42,944 nucleotides of DNA from an uncultured Collinsella sp. Its GTDB lineage: Bacteria > Actinomycetota > Coriobacteriia > Coriobacteriales > Coriobacteriaceae. Numbering within the stretch: the stretch's first letter is position 1; every line of letters starts with the position of its first letter. Shown here one piece after another: positions 30,181 through 37,619 of this stretch. The position numbers and the translations under genes were made by a program. The stretch covers positions 1-42,944 of the forward strand of contig CATVZP010000009.1 of the NCBI GenBank assembly GCA_958348565.1. Direction: 5' to 3'. A model generated the notes under the pieces. It was not told the origin of the DNA. It made no database searches and saw only the letters and a list, made by a program, of their open reading frames with translations.

Positions 30181-30340
30181 TACAATCACCTGCATGCGAA
30201 TCGACGCGCCATCGGCTTTGATGCTGCCCGCGTGTCCTGCCCGGCTCTACGCTTCCGGGTATGCGACGTTGCGACGCGGCCGGCTTCGGTCCTTGCGTGC
30301 GGGTTCGCGAGTATGCAACCGTGTATGTAAGGAGCGACAT
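30181..30340 (+). promoter_or_regulatory. -10 box and long leader of ilvE
   Basis: TACAAT (30181-30186) is a likely -10 box; the -35 region is weak. It implies a leader of about 150 nt before the ATG at 30341. The leader is in-frame open with ilvE but shows no Leu/Ile/Val-rich peptide, T-box or clear attenuator. Confidence 0.4.
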
Positions 30341-31393
30341 ATGACTGTCGAGAAGAAGGATATCGATTGGGGTAGCCTCGGCTTTGGCTACATGAAGACC
30401 GATTACAGCTACGAGGCCCATTGGAAGGACGGTGAGTGGGACGAGGGCGGCCTGACCACTGACCACACCCTGCACGTCTCCGAGTGCGGCGGCATCTTCC
30501 ATTACTGCCAGGAGGTCTTTGAGGGCCTGAAGGCCTACACCGCCGAGGACGGCAGCATCGTCTGCTTCCGTCCCGACATGAACGCCGAGCGTATGTATAA
30601 CTCCGCGCAGCGCCTCGAGATGCCCCCGTTCCCCAAGGACAAGTTTGTCGAGGCCGTCAAGCAGGTCGTCTCTGCCAACGCCGCCTGGGTTCCGCCTTTC
30701 GGCTCCGGTGCAACCCTGTATGTGCGTCCGTTTATGATCGGCTCCGGTGACGTAATCGGCGTGGCTCCCGCTCCTGAGTACACGTTCCGCATTCTCGTGA
30801 CCCCGGTCGGTCCGTACTTTAAGGGTGGCCTCAAGCCTGTCAAGCTGCGTGTTTCTGAGTACGACCGCGCCGCACCGCACGGCACCGGCAACATCAAGGC
30901 CGGCCTGAACTACGCCATGTCCCTGAAGCCCACGATGGAGGCTCACCGCGAGGGCTATGCCGAGAACCTGTATCTCGACTCCGAGTCCCGCACCTATGTC
31001 GAGGAGACCGGTGGCGCCAACGTCCTGTTCGTGAAGGAGGACGGCACGCTTGTCGTCCCGCAGTCGCACACCGACTCCATCCTGCCCTCCATCACCCGCC
31101 GTTCGCTCGTTCAGGTCGCTGAGGACCTGGGCATGACCGTCGATCAGCGACCCGTCGAGTGGGCCGAGGTCAAGGCCGGCACCTTTGTTGAGTGCGGTCT
31201 GTGCGGCACCGCTGCCGTTATCTCCCCGGTCGGTGAGATCGACAACAAGGTCTACGGTGCCGACGAGACTGTGACCTTCCCGGCTGGCTACACCGAGATC
31301 GGTCCTGTGATGAAGAAGCTCCGCGAGACTCTGACGGGCATCCAGTCTGGTGCTGTTGAGGATAAGCACAACTGGGTTTACACCGTCGCGTAA
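30341..31393 (+). CDS. ilvE: Branched-chain amino acid aminotransferase
   Basis: This 350-residue class IV PLP enzyme interconverts Leu, Ile and Val with their 2-oxo acids using glutamate/2-oxoglutarate. It shows YCQEVFEGLKAY, the cofactor Lys186 in GNIKAGLNYA, YVEETGGANVLFV and ECGLCGTAAVISPV. The length and motifs fit the larger (BCAT2-like, group II) type of IlvE. AAGGAGCG precedes ATG 30341; the frame upstream to 30194 is leader. It is monocistronic and closed by a strong hairpin. Confidence 0.95.
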   Translation: MTVEKKDIDWGSLGFGYMKTDYSYEAHWKDGEWDEGGLTTDHTLHVSECGGIFHYCQEVFEGLKAYTAEDGSIVCFRPDMNAERMYNSAQRLEMPPFPKDKFVEAVKQVVSANAAWVPPFGSGATLYVRPFMIGSGDVIGVAPAPEYTFRILVTPVGPYFKGGLKPVKLRVSEYDRAAPHGTGNIKAGLNYAMSLKPTMEAHREGYAENLYLDSESRTYVEETGGANVLFVKEDGTLVVPQSHTDSILPSITRRSLVQVAEDLGMTVDQRPVEWAEVKAGTFVECGLCGTAAVISPVGEIDNKVYGADETVTFPAGYTEIGPVMKKLRETLTGIQSGAVEDKHNWVYTVA

Positions 31394-31409
31394 GCTGTCT
31401 TGTATGTCC

Positions 31410-31534
31410 GGCCCGAGGGCGACCTTCCTTTCCGGCGCGTCCTCGGACATGAAAGAACCCCCGCTGCGCACTACGTGCGGCGGGGGTTCTTTCGTCCTGC
31501 GGAGTGCGCCAGAAAGGAAGGTCACCCCCGGGCC
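31410..31534. repeat. 125-bp composite palindrome containing the ilvE terminator
   Basis: Outer arms (31410-31438 / 31506-31534, 29 bp, about four mismatches, GGCCCGAGGGCGACCTTCC...) flank the perfect 14-bp stem GAAAGAACCCCCGC / GCGGGGGTTCTTTC (31451-31464 / 31480-31493). The inner stem followed by the T-rich TTCTTTCG can terminate ilvE; the outer arms are more than a terminator needs. Confidence 0.75.
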
Positions 31535-31587
31535 TGCGTTACCTCGGCGCAGTCGTTACGGGCAATATAGATCTGAATAGAGATGGT

Positions 31588-31612
31588 GCGCGGCCTTTTG
31601 CCGCGCTTTTGT
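31588..31612 (+). terminator. Orphan terminator-like hairpin
   Basis: GCGCGGC / GCCGCGC with a 5-nt loop and TTTT, 195 bp after the ilvE stop codon and beyond the palindrome at 31410. No gene lies directly before it, so it may close an unnoticed small transcript or be a backup. Confidence 0.5.
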
Positions 31613-31643
31613 TTTGGTTCGCGCCATGTGGGGGTGGTGGCGA

Positions 31644-31846
31644 CGTGCATTTTTGCGAGTATTCTGCAATCGAAGGCCACTGCATACCGACTTCGGGCGA
31701 AAAATCGGGATTTCTCGATGTTTTCTACGAATGATGGGCGGGGTTATGGGCTGACAGCGTTTGATTTGCAGGGATATTCGCGGTCTTTGGCATTTATCGT
31801 GGCGCCCGAAGTCCTTGGTTATGTTGAATACTCCTAAAAATGCACG
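31644..31846. mobile_element. Possible MITE with 22-bp terminal inverted repeats
   Basis: CGTGCATTTTTGCGAGTATTCT (first 20: CGTGCATTTTTGCGAGTATT) at 31644-31665 matches the reverse complement of 31825-31846 at 19 of 22 positions. The 203-bp unit is more AT-rich than its surroundings. It contains two overlapping unremarkable frames (84 residues plus, part of a 121-residue minus frame) without recognisable similarity. No target-site duplication was confirmed. It could be a non-autonomous element or a remnant. Confidence 0.45.
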
Positions 31847-31876
31847 GTGCTTAGAGGGGGACCTTCGCAACAAAGG

Positions 31877-31915
31877 AAACCGCCCCGTCGAAGTATGCAT
31901 TCGACGGGGCGGTTT
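31877..31915 (-). terminator. Terminator of lemA
   Basis: A perfect 16-bp stem (AAACCGCCCCGTCGAA / TTCGACGGGGCGGTTT) with a 7-nt loop, just past the lemA stop codon. The minus strand reads CGGTTTCC after the stem. Confidence 0.8.
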
Positions 31916-31951
31916 ATGCATATACCCGATTAAGGATACGCTGCGGATCTG

Positions 31952-32503
31952 TTAGAACTTGACGGTCGGTGCCTGGCGGGCAGCTTCGGCGGCCTCGAAG
32001 CCCTGGCGCTCCTTAAACTGGAAGATGCCGGCAAAGATGACGGCCGGGAAGGTCTGGATGGCGTTGTTGTAGCTAAGCACGCAGTCGTTGTAGCTCTGAC
32101 GCGCGTAGCTCACCTTGTTCTCGGTGTCCTCGAGCGTGGCTTGGAGCTGCGTAAAGTTGGTGTTCGCCTTAAGATCGGGGTAAGCCTCGGCCACGGCGAA
32201 GAGCTGGCGCAGGGCGCCGGTCAGCACGTTGTCGGCTTCCATCTTGGCTTCGGGCGTGGTGGCGCTTACGGCGGCGTTGCGCGCGTTGACCACGGCGGCA
32301 AGCGTGTCCTGCTCGTGTTTGGCGTAGCCCTTGACGGTTTCGACCAGGTTAGGGATCAGGTCGTTGCGGCGCTGCAGCTGCGTGTCGATGTTCTGCCAGG
32401 CGTTATCAATGCGATTGCGCTTGGTGACCATGTTGTTGTAGATGCCGGCGATGGCGCAGACAATCACAACGACAACAACGATACCGATGATGACGGGAAT
32501 CAT
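31952..32503 (-). CDS. lemA: LemA-family protein
   Basis: This 183-residue protein has an N-terminal membrane segment (residues 3-22), then the helical LemA domain: NRIDNAWQNIDTQLQRRNDLIPNLVETVKGYAKHE, LFAVAEAYPDLKANTNF and YNNAIQTFPAVIFA. LemA proteins are widespread membrane-anchored helical proteins of uncertain biochemical role, with the bulk outside the membrane. Often a peptidase (HtpX) or TPM-domain gene is adjacent; neither is here. CGGAGA precedes the ATG. Confidence 0.93.
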   Translation of the reverse strand: MIPVIIGIVVVVVIVCAIAGIYNNMVTKRNRIDNAWQNIDTQLQRRNDLIPNLVETVKGYAKHEQDTLAAVVNARNAAVSATTPEAKMEADNVLTGALRQLFAVAEAYPDLKANTNFTQLQATLEDTENKVSYARQSYNDCVLSYNNAIQTFPAVIFAGIFQFKERQGFEAAEAARQAPTVKF

Positions 32504-32715
32504 GGTGTCTCCGTTTCGAATGGCCGCGGCGTCTTCCGCCGGCTGCCGTTGGTGTAACGCTACTAGTATACCCGCAACCTTTGGCGATACCGAACTTTCC
32601 GGTAAGCGTTATGTTTCCACCAAGGTAAGGCCACTCGCCAGGGAATGGGCGATACAGGTGTAAGATATGCGACAGATTAGTGAGCGTTGTCTTCTCCTTG
32701 AGGAGGGCGATATAT

Positions 32716-33300
32716 ATGGACCTTCGCATCAAGAAAACCTATCGGGCCCTGTTCGAGGCCTTTACCGAGCTGCTCGAAGAGCATCGGTTTGAGGACGTGA
32801 CGGTTGCCATGCTGTGCGACCGCGCTATGATTCGTCGGACGACGTTCTACAAGCACTTCCGCGACAAAAACGATTACTTTGCCTTCTATATCGATGAACT
32901 CATGTCGGGCCTGCCGCAAAAGCGGGCCGATGCGGATGGCGCGGAGGGCGCCGAGGACGTGCGCGCGCTTCGCCACGAAGTGTTCGCCGATGCCATGGAT
33001 CTGATTCTGGCGCATGAGCAGCTCATGGATAACATTTTGGCGAGCAGCATGTCGGGTATGCTGACCAGCATGATTTGCGACCGCATCGCGCGCTCCATAC
33101 GCGGGCGCGTGATGAGCGCGCTTGACGAGGACGCGCTCGCGCCCGTATCGCTCGAGACAACGTCTGAGTTTGTCGCCGGTGGCATTATTCGGCTTTTTAC
33201 CATGTGGTGGGAATCGGGCCACGTACTAGAGCGCCGATCCGAAATCGCCGACGTGGTCGATGCGCTGTTCGAGCGGACCATGACGCCGGTGAGTCACTAA
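32716..33300 (+). CDS. TetR-family transcriptional regulator (TetR/AcrR)
   Basis: This 194-residue protein has the N-terminal TetR helix-turn-helix: IKKTYRALFEAFTELLEEHRFEDVTVAMLCDRAMIRRTTFYKHFRDKNDYF. A helical ligand domain with a TetR_C-type terminal region (TSEFVAGGIIRLFTMWWESG) follows. This is the layout of the DhaS/YxaF-like or TetR_C_33 group. The start ATG 32716 has GAGGAGGG nine bases upstream; the GTG at 32680 does not. It lies alone, between divergent lemA and a minus-strand tRNA gene, so its targets are unknown. Confidence 0.88.
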   Translation: MDLRIKKTYRALFEAFTELLEEHRFEDVTVAMLCDRAMIRRTTFYKHFRDKNDYFAFYIDELMSGLPQKRADADGAEGAEDVRALRHEVFADAMDLILAHEQLMDNILASSMSGMLTSMICDRIARSIRGRVMSALDEDALAPVSLETTSEFVAGGIIRLFTMWWESGHVLERRSEIADVVDALFERTMTPVSH

Positions 33301-33303
33301 GAG

Positions 33304-33393
33304 TGGCGGAGAGAGGGGGATTCGAACCCCCGGAACGCTCTCGCGCTCAACGGTTTTCAAGACCGCCGCATTCAACCGCTCTGCCATCTCTCC
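33304..33393 (-). tRNA. tRNA-Ser(UGA)
   Basis: The minus strand folds as a class II tRNA with a long variable arm. Acceptor stem GGAGAGA pairs with TCTCTCC, G is the discriminator and CCA is encoded (plus 33304-33306). The T arm contains GGTTCGAATCC. The anticodon loop CTTGAAA gives anticodon TGA (plus 33357-33359), reading UCA and wobble codons. It lies divergently next to the tadA fusion, with an ATGATA (-10 TATCAT on the minus strand) just upstream. Confidence 0.96.
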
Positions 33394-33444
33394 GTGAGAC
33401 GTAATGATAGCATCGTTTTGAATTTGCAACAGGGAAGGCGAACG

Positions 33445-35226
33445 ATGACGATCACCGAAATCGACGAGAAGTTCATGCGCGAGGCGCTGGCCGAGGCGCG
33501 CGCCGCCGCGGCGGTGGGCGAGGTGCCGATCGGTGCCGTAGCGGTGCGCGCGGGTGAGATCGTCGCGAGGGCGCATAATCGCCGCGAGCTCGACCAGGAT
33601 CCTTCGGCGCATGCCGAGTTTGCGGCCCTATGCGCCGCCGCTCAGTCGCTCGGTCGCTGGCGCCTTTCCGATTGTACGGTCTACGTGACGCTCGAGCCCT
33701 GCTGCATGTGCGCGGGGCTTATGGTTAACGCGCGCGTGGGGCGCTGCGTGTACGGCGCGGCCGATGCTAAAGCGGGTGCTCTGGGGTCGCTATACGACCT
33801 CAATGCCGATTCGCGCCTGAACCATCGGTTTAATGTGACCGCCGGCGTCCTGGCAGACGAGTGTCGCGCGGTGCTAAGTGGTTATTTTAGTGGGCTGCGT
33901 GGCGCCGATGGTGCTGGCTGCGGTTGTGGGGCCGATCTTGAGGCACATGCCGCCCATGCCGAGGCGCTTGCGGGTGTCGAAGATACTGCCGTTGAGGCGG
34001 TCGATTTTGGTGCCGCGTGCCGCCGGCCCCGCCGTGTGCTGCTGGCGATTGATTCCTTTAAGGGTAGCGTTTCGAGTGCACAGGCGGAGGCGGCGGTTGC
34101 CGAAGGTGTGCACCGTGTGTGGCCCGATGCCGAGGTGCGCGCATTGCCGCTGGCAGATGGCGGCGAGGGAACGCTCGATGCCGTTGCCGCGTGCGGCGGT
34201 GAGGTCGTGGCATGTGAAGTCGCAGGCCCTCTGGGCGACTGTGTGTCTGCCCGGATGCTGGTGGACGGCGAGCACGAGTCGGCTGTAATTGAGATGGCCG
34301 AAGCCGCGGGCATCGGGTACTCGACTTGCACGGAGTCGGCGGCGTTGGCGGCCACAACCTATGGCGTGGGTGAGCTGATGCTCTGTGCGGTCCGTGCTGG
34401 GGCAAAGACTATCTATATCGGTCTGGGCGGCAGCGCCACCAACGACGGCGGCGCCGGCATGCTGCAGGCGCTGGGCGCGCGTCTTGTCGATGAGTGTGGC
34501 CGCAATATCGCCCCCGGTCTCGCGGGCCTTGAACACGTGGCGAGTATCGATTTGGCACCGGCGCTTCGGGTGCTGGGCGGCGCACGCATCGTCGTGCTGT
34601 CCGATGTCGAGAATCCGCTCGTGGGGCGTCGCGGGGCACTTGCGGTGTTTGGCGGGCAAAAGGGTTTGCCAACGGGTGATGCCGAGGAACTGCGCGGGTA
34701 CGACAGCTGGATGGTCGGCTACGGTCGCCTGCTCGATACGGCGATTGCCGAGGCACGGGCTCAGGGGTTGTTGCGCGTGCCCGAGGGTGCGCGGACATTT
34801 GGCTCGGTGCTCGGCGTGCCCGGCGCCGGTGCCGCCGGCGGCCTGGGCGCCGCGCTGCTAGCGCTCGGTGCGGAGTTGCGCTCGGGCGTGGAGACGGTGC
34901 TTGATTTGATTGGGTTTGACGAGCGCGTGCGCGATGCCGACCTGGTTATAACGGGCGAGGGCAATATGGACGAGCAATCCGCTGCCGGTAAGGCGCCGGT
35001 GGGCGTGGCCCGTCGTGCCAAGCGCTATGGCAAGCCGGTGGTCGCCGTCGTGGGCGGTCGCGCTGACAACCTGGATGCGGTGTATGGGCAGGGCGTCGAC
35101 CTGGTTTTGCCGGTCTGCCGCAAGCCCATGGGCCTTGAGCTGGCGCTCGATCCCCAGGAAGCCACAACCAACCTCATCTGCGCCGGCGAAGCGGCCGCCC
35201 AAGCCTTCGACCTTGGCCGTATCTAA
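33445..35226 (+). CDS. tadA: Fusion of tRNA adenosine deaminase (TadA) and glycerate kinase
   Basis: This 593-residue protein joins two enzymes in one frame. Residues 1-150 are TadA-like: HAEF (His56, Glu58), PCCMC (Cys86, Cys89) for zinc, VYGAADAKAGALGS and LNHRFNVTAGVLADEC. It should convert A34 to inosine in tRNA-Arg(ACG). A linker (151-195) contains CGC and HAAH. Residues 196-593 are a GarK/GlxK-type glycerate kinase: LLAIDSFKGSVSS, LADGGEGTLDAV, GLGGSATNDGGAGM, ITGEGNMDEQSAAGKAP; it should phosphorylate glycerate. All key residues of both look intact. GGGAAGG precedes ATG 33445. No internal start is obvious at the junction. The next element is the SRP RNA. Confidence 0.9.
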   Translation: MTITEIDEKFMREALAEARAAAAVGEVPIGAVAVRAGEIVARAHNRRELDQDPSAHAEFAALCAAAQSLGRWRLSDCTVYVTLEPCCMCAGLMVNARVGRCVYGAADAKAGALGSLYDLNADSRLNHRFNVTAGVLADECRAVLSGYFSGLRGADGAGCGCGADLEAHAAHAEALAGVEDTAVEAVDFGAACRRPRRVLLAIDSFKGSVSSAQAEAAVAEGVHRVWPDAEVRALPLADGGEGTLDAVAACGGEVVACEVAGPLGDCVSARMLVDGEHESAVIEMAEAAGIGYSTCTESAALAATTYGVGELMLCAVRAGAKTIYIGLGGSATNDGGAGMLQALGARLVDECGRNIAPGLAGLEHVASIDLAPALRVLGGARIVVLSDVENPLVGRRGALAVFGGQKGLPTGDAEELRGYDSWMVGYGRLLDTAIAEARAQGLLRVPEGARTFGSVLGVPGAGAAGGLGAALLALGAELRSGVETVLDLIGFDERVRDADLVITGEGNMDEQSAAGKAPVGVARRAKRYGKPVVAVVGGRADNLDAVYGQGVDLVLPVCRKPMGLELALDPQEATTNLICAGEAAAQAFDLGRI

Positions 35227-35261
35227 AAGTAGTCAAAAAGCCCCGTTCCAAATTAGCTACC

Positions 35262-35290
35262 TTGCCCCATCGGGCGGGAGCGGGTAAGAT
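35262..35290 (+). promoter_or_regulatory. Promoter of the SRP RNA gene
   Basis: TTGCCC (35262-35267), a 17-bp spacer and TAAGAT (35285-35290), 6 bp before the predicted 5' end of the RNA. Confidence 0.65.
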
Positions 35291-35296
35291 ATATCG

Positions 35297-35416
35297 AGCG
35301 CCTAGCGCGTTCGATGGGTTCGGATGACGACATGTTCCGAATCTGGTCAGGTCCGGAAGGAAGCAGCCATAAGGAGCCTCTGTCGGGCATCCGAATCCAT
35401 CGAGCGCACGGGCGCT
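35297..35416 (+). ncRNA. ffs: Signal recognition particle RNA (4.5S-like, small bacterial type)
   Basis: The conserved apical domain is present: GGTCAGGTCCGGAAGGAAGC (35346-35365) with the GGAA tetraloop region and the asymmetric loop that binds Ffh, then AGCC. The flanks form a long rod: AGCGCC...GTTCGATGGG...TTCGGATG pairs with CATCCGAA..TCCATCGA..GGGCGCT. The size (about 120 nt) fits the short form lacking an Alu domain. A TTTTT run follows directly. It works with Ffh and FtsY in co-translational membrane targeting. Confidence 0.95.
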
Positions 35417-35433
35417 TTTTGGTGTCGCGACAT

Positions 35434-35528
35434 GGCCCGGCCGGCGGCGAGGTATTTGGTGTCTCGCTGGTCCTCGGCTTCGCCTGCGGGATCGCTCGAC
35501 TACCAAACACCTCGCCGCCGGCCGGGCC
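35434..35528. repeat. 95-bp inverted repeat, 27-bp arms
   Basis: Arms 35434-35460 and 35502-35528 pair with one mismatch (GGCCCGGCCGGCGGCGAGGT... outward, TTTGGT inward) around a 41-nt loop. It lies 17 bp after the SRP RNA. Its layout, GC-rich outside and AT-richer inside with CCCGGC near the end, resembles the element at 3937. The rest of the 521-bp gap (to 35748) holds the SRP RNA and the next promoter region only. Confidence 0.7.
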
Positions 35529-35673
35529 CCGTCGTCCAAAAATCACCCGTAAGGGCGCGTTTATCTGAACAATTCAATCCCGTGCTTTGTGGAACTCGCT
35601 GGCTTTGCCAAAGCATTGGCGGCTACGGGCCTTGGGCGCTAGTGACCGTTGCCCTTACATCTGTAACGAGTTG

Positions 35674-35703
35674 CTTACGCATCTCCAGGGCTCTCCGTAC
35701 TAT
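35674..35703 (+). promoter_or_regulatory. Possible promoter of the second ABC exporter operon
   Basis: TTACGC (35674-35679) and TACTAT (35698-35703) with an 18-bp spacer. A small inverted repeat (CTATCAT near 35700, ATGATAG near 35727) follows and may be an operator. Confidence 0.35.
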
Positions 35704-35747
35704 CATGAATCAGATTGAATTGAAATGATGATAGGGAGCGCCTATAC

Positions 35748-37619
35748 ATGATTGAGCTGCTCGGGCGTTTTGGTGGTAAGTATCGCCGGTATATGGTGAT
35801 TGGCCCTGCGTGCAAGCTGATCGAAGTGATTTTTGACCTGCTGACGCCGCTGGTGATTGCCCAGATGATCGATAGGGGTATTGGCGCACACGATGTCAAC
35901 GCCGTCGTCCGCTACGGCATGGTGCTCGCCGCTATGGCCGTGATCGGCATCTCGTTTACGCTCGTCTGCCAAAAGATGGCGGCGCTCACCTCGCAGGGCA
36001 TGGGCACCGACATTCGCGGCGCACTCTACCAGCACATCAACAAGCTGAGCTATGCTGAGCTCGATCGCTTTGGCACGCCGTCACTCATCACCCGCATCAC
36101 CAACGACGTCAACCAGGTGCAGCTCGCCGTGGCGCTGGGCGTGCGTATGCTCATCCGCTGGCCTTTCTTGGCGGTGGGCTCCATGGTCGCGGCCCTTGCC
36201 ATCGACCTTAAGCTCGGCATGATCTTTTTGATTTGCACGCCCGCTATCGGCCTGGTGTTTTGGTTTGTTATGGCGCGCTGCATCCCGTACTACAAGCAGC
36301 TGCAGGCAAAGCTCGATCGCATCGCGCTTATTTGCCGCGAGGGACTTTCGGGTGCCCGCGTGGTCCGGGCGTTTGTGCGCGAGGGTCACGAGCGCGAGCG
36401 CTTTGCCCAAGCCGCCGACGACCAGGCCCATACCGCCATCGCGGTGGGCAAGCTCTCGTCGGTCCTTAACCCCGTCACGTTTTTGGTGATGAACCTGGGC
36501 GTGTGCGCCATCCTGTGGGTGGGCGGCATCCAGGTCAACGTGGGCGAGCTCACGCAGGGTCAGGTCATGGCGTTCGTCAACTACATGACGCAGACCCTGA
36601 CCTCCATCGTGTATGTCGCCAACCTGGTCGTGGTCTTTACCAAGGCGAGCGCCAGTGCGTCGCGTCTCAACGAGGTACTCAATTGCGTGCCGAGCATTAC
36701 CGACGAGGGCAACCAGACGGTTGCGCTGCCCGAGCCGAGCGCAGTGGGCAACGCTGTTCCGGTCCCCGCGCTGAGCCTGAGCCATGCGAGCTTCTCCTTT
36801 GGCGTGGGCGCCGCCAACGCCGTCAATGACGTGACCCTGGAGCTGCCGGTGGGCAAAATCCTCGGCATTATCGGCGGCACGGGCAGCGGTAAGTCGACGC
36901 TCGTCTCGCTCATCCCGCGCCTGTACGACACAGGCGTCGGCAGCGTGAGCGTAATGGGCGCCGACGTGCGCGCCTGGCCGCTCGATCAGCTGCGCCATGT
37001 GGTCGCGACTGTTCCGCAGCGCGCGTCGCTCGTGAGCGGCACGATCCGCAGCAACCTGACCTGGCGCGACGAGTCGGCAACCGATGAGGAACTGTGGGCG
37101 GCGCTCGATATAGCGCAGGCCAGCGAGTTCGTGCGCAACAAGCCGCAGGGGCTCGACGCGCCGGTCGAGGCGGGCGGCAAGAACTTCAGCGGTGGCCAGC
37201 GCCAGCGCCTGACCATTGCGCGTGCTCTGGTGGGCTCGCCGCAGATTCTGATCATGGACGATTCCGCCTCGGCGCTCGACTTTAAGACCGACGCGGCGCT
37301 TCGCCACGCCATCCGCGAGCGCAGCGTGTGCGGTGCCGCCGCGGGCGGGCTCCCGCTGACCACGGTGATCGTGAGCCAGCGCGTCTCGACCGTTCGCGAT
37401 GCCGACATGATCTGCGTGCTCGACCACGGCTCGGTCGCGGGCCTGGGTACGCACGACGAGCTGTACGCAAGCTGCCAACTCTATCGCGAGATTTGCCAGT
37501 CGCAGCTTCGCCGCGAGGAGCTCGAGGGTCAGCAGGGGAGCGCGACGCCCACGTCCGTCCCAAGTCCCGCGTCCGCCCCGGCTGCCCCGGCATCCACTTG
37601 CGCAAAGGAGGGCTGCTAA
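35748..37619 (+). CDS. ABC exporter half-transporter with degenerate nucleotide site (subunit 1, second pair)
   Basis: This 623-residue protein has a six-helix membrane domain and an ATPase domain. Walker A is GGTGSGKST, the signature FSGGQRQRL and Walker B ILIMDDSASALD with Asp in place of the catalytic Glu, as in the first exporter pair. An Ala/Pro/Ser-rich tail (SATPTSVPSPASAPAAPAS) ends the protein. It lies 331 bp after the SRP RNA, with GGGAG before ATG 35748. There is no neighbouring regulator. The partner starts at the next base after the stop codon. Substrate unknown. Confidence 0.93.
   Translation: MIELLGRFGGKYRRYMVIGPACKLIEVIFDLLTPLVIAQMIDRGIGAHDVNAVVRYGMVLAAMAVIGISFTLVCQKMAALTSQGMGTDIRGALYQHINKLSYAELDRFGTPSLITRITNDVNQVQLAVALGVRMLIRWPFLAVGSMVAALAIDLKLGMIFLICTPAIGLVFWFVMARCIPYYKQLQAKLDRIALICREGLSGARVVRAFVREGHERERFAQAADDQAHTAIAVGKLSSVLNPVTFLVMNLGVCAILWVGGIQVNVGELTQGQVMAFVNYMTQTLTSIVYVANLVVVFTKASASASRLNEVLNCVPSITDEGNQTVALPEPSAVGNAVPVPALSLSHASFSFGVGAANAVNDVTLELPVGKILGIIGGTGSGKSTLVSLIPRLYDTGVGSVSVMGADVRAWPLDQLRHVVATVPQRASLVSGTIRSNLTWRDESATDEELWAALDIAQASEFVRNKPQGLDAPVEAGGKNFSGGQRQRLTIARALVGSPQILIMDDSASALDFKTDAALRHAIRERSVCGAAAGGLPLTTVIVSQRVSTVRDADMICVLDHGSVAGLGTHDELYASCQLYREICQSQLRREELEGQQGSATPTSVPSPASAPAAPASTCAKEGC

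Noticed and set aside
30187..30340. Leader peptide or T-box attenuator before ilvE
   Set aside because: The leader frame has no run of branched-chain codons and no T-box sequence or terminator/antiterminator pair is visible.
31556..31921. 121-residue minus-strand and 84-residue plus-strand frames in the 31.6-kb gap
   Set aside because: They overlap each other, the hairpins and the inverted repeat ends; the compositions are basic and random-like and no ribosome-binding site is convincing.
35577..35728. Short plus-strand frame (35324-35728) across the SRP RNA and palindrome
   Set aside because: It overlaps the SRP RNA and the inverted repeat and encodes no recognisable protein.
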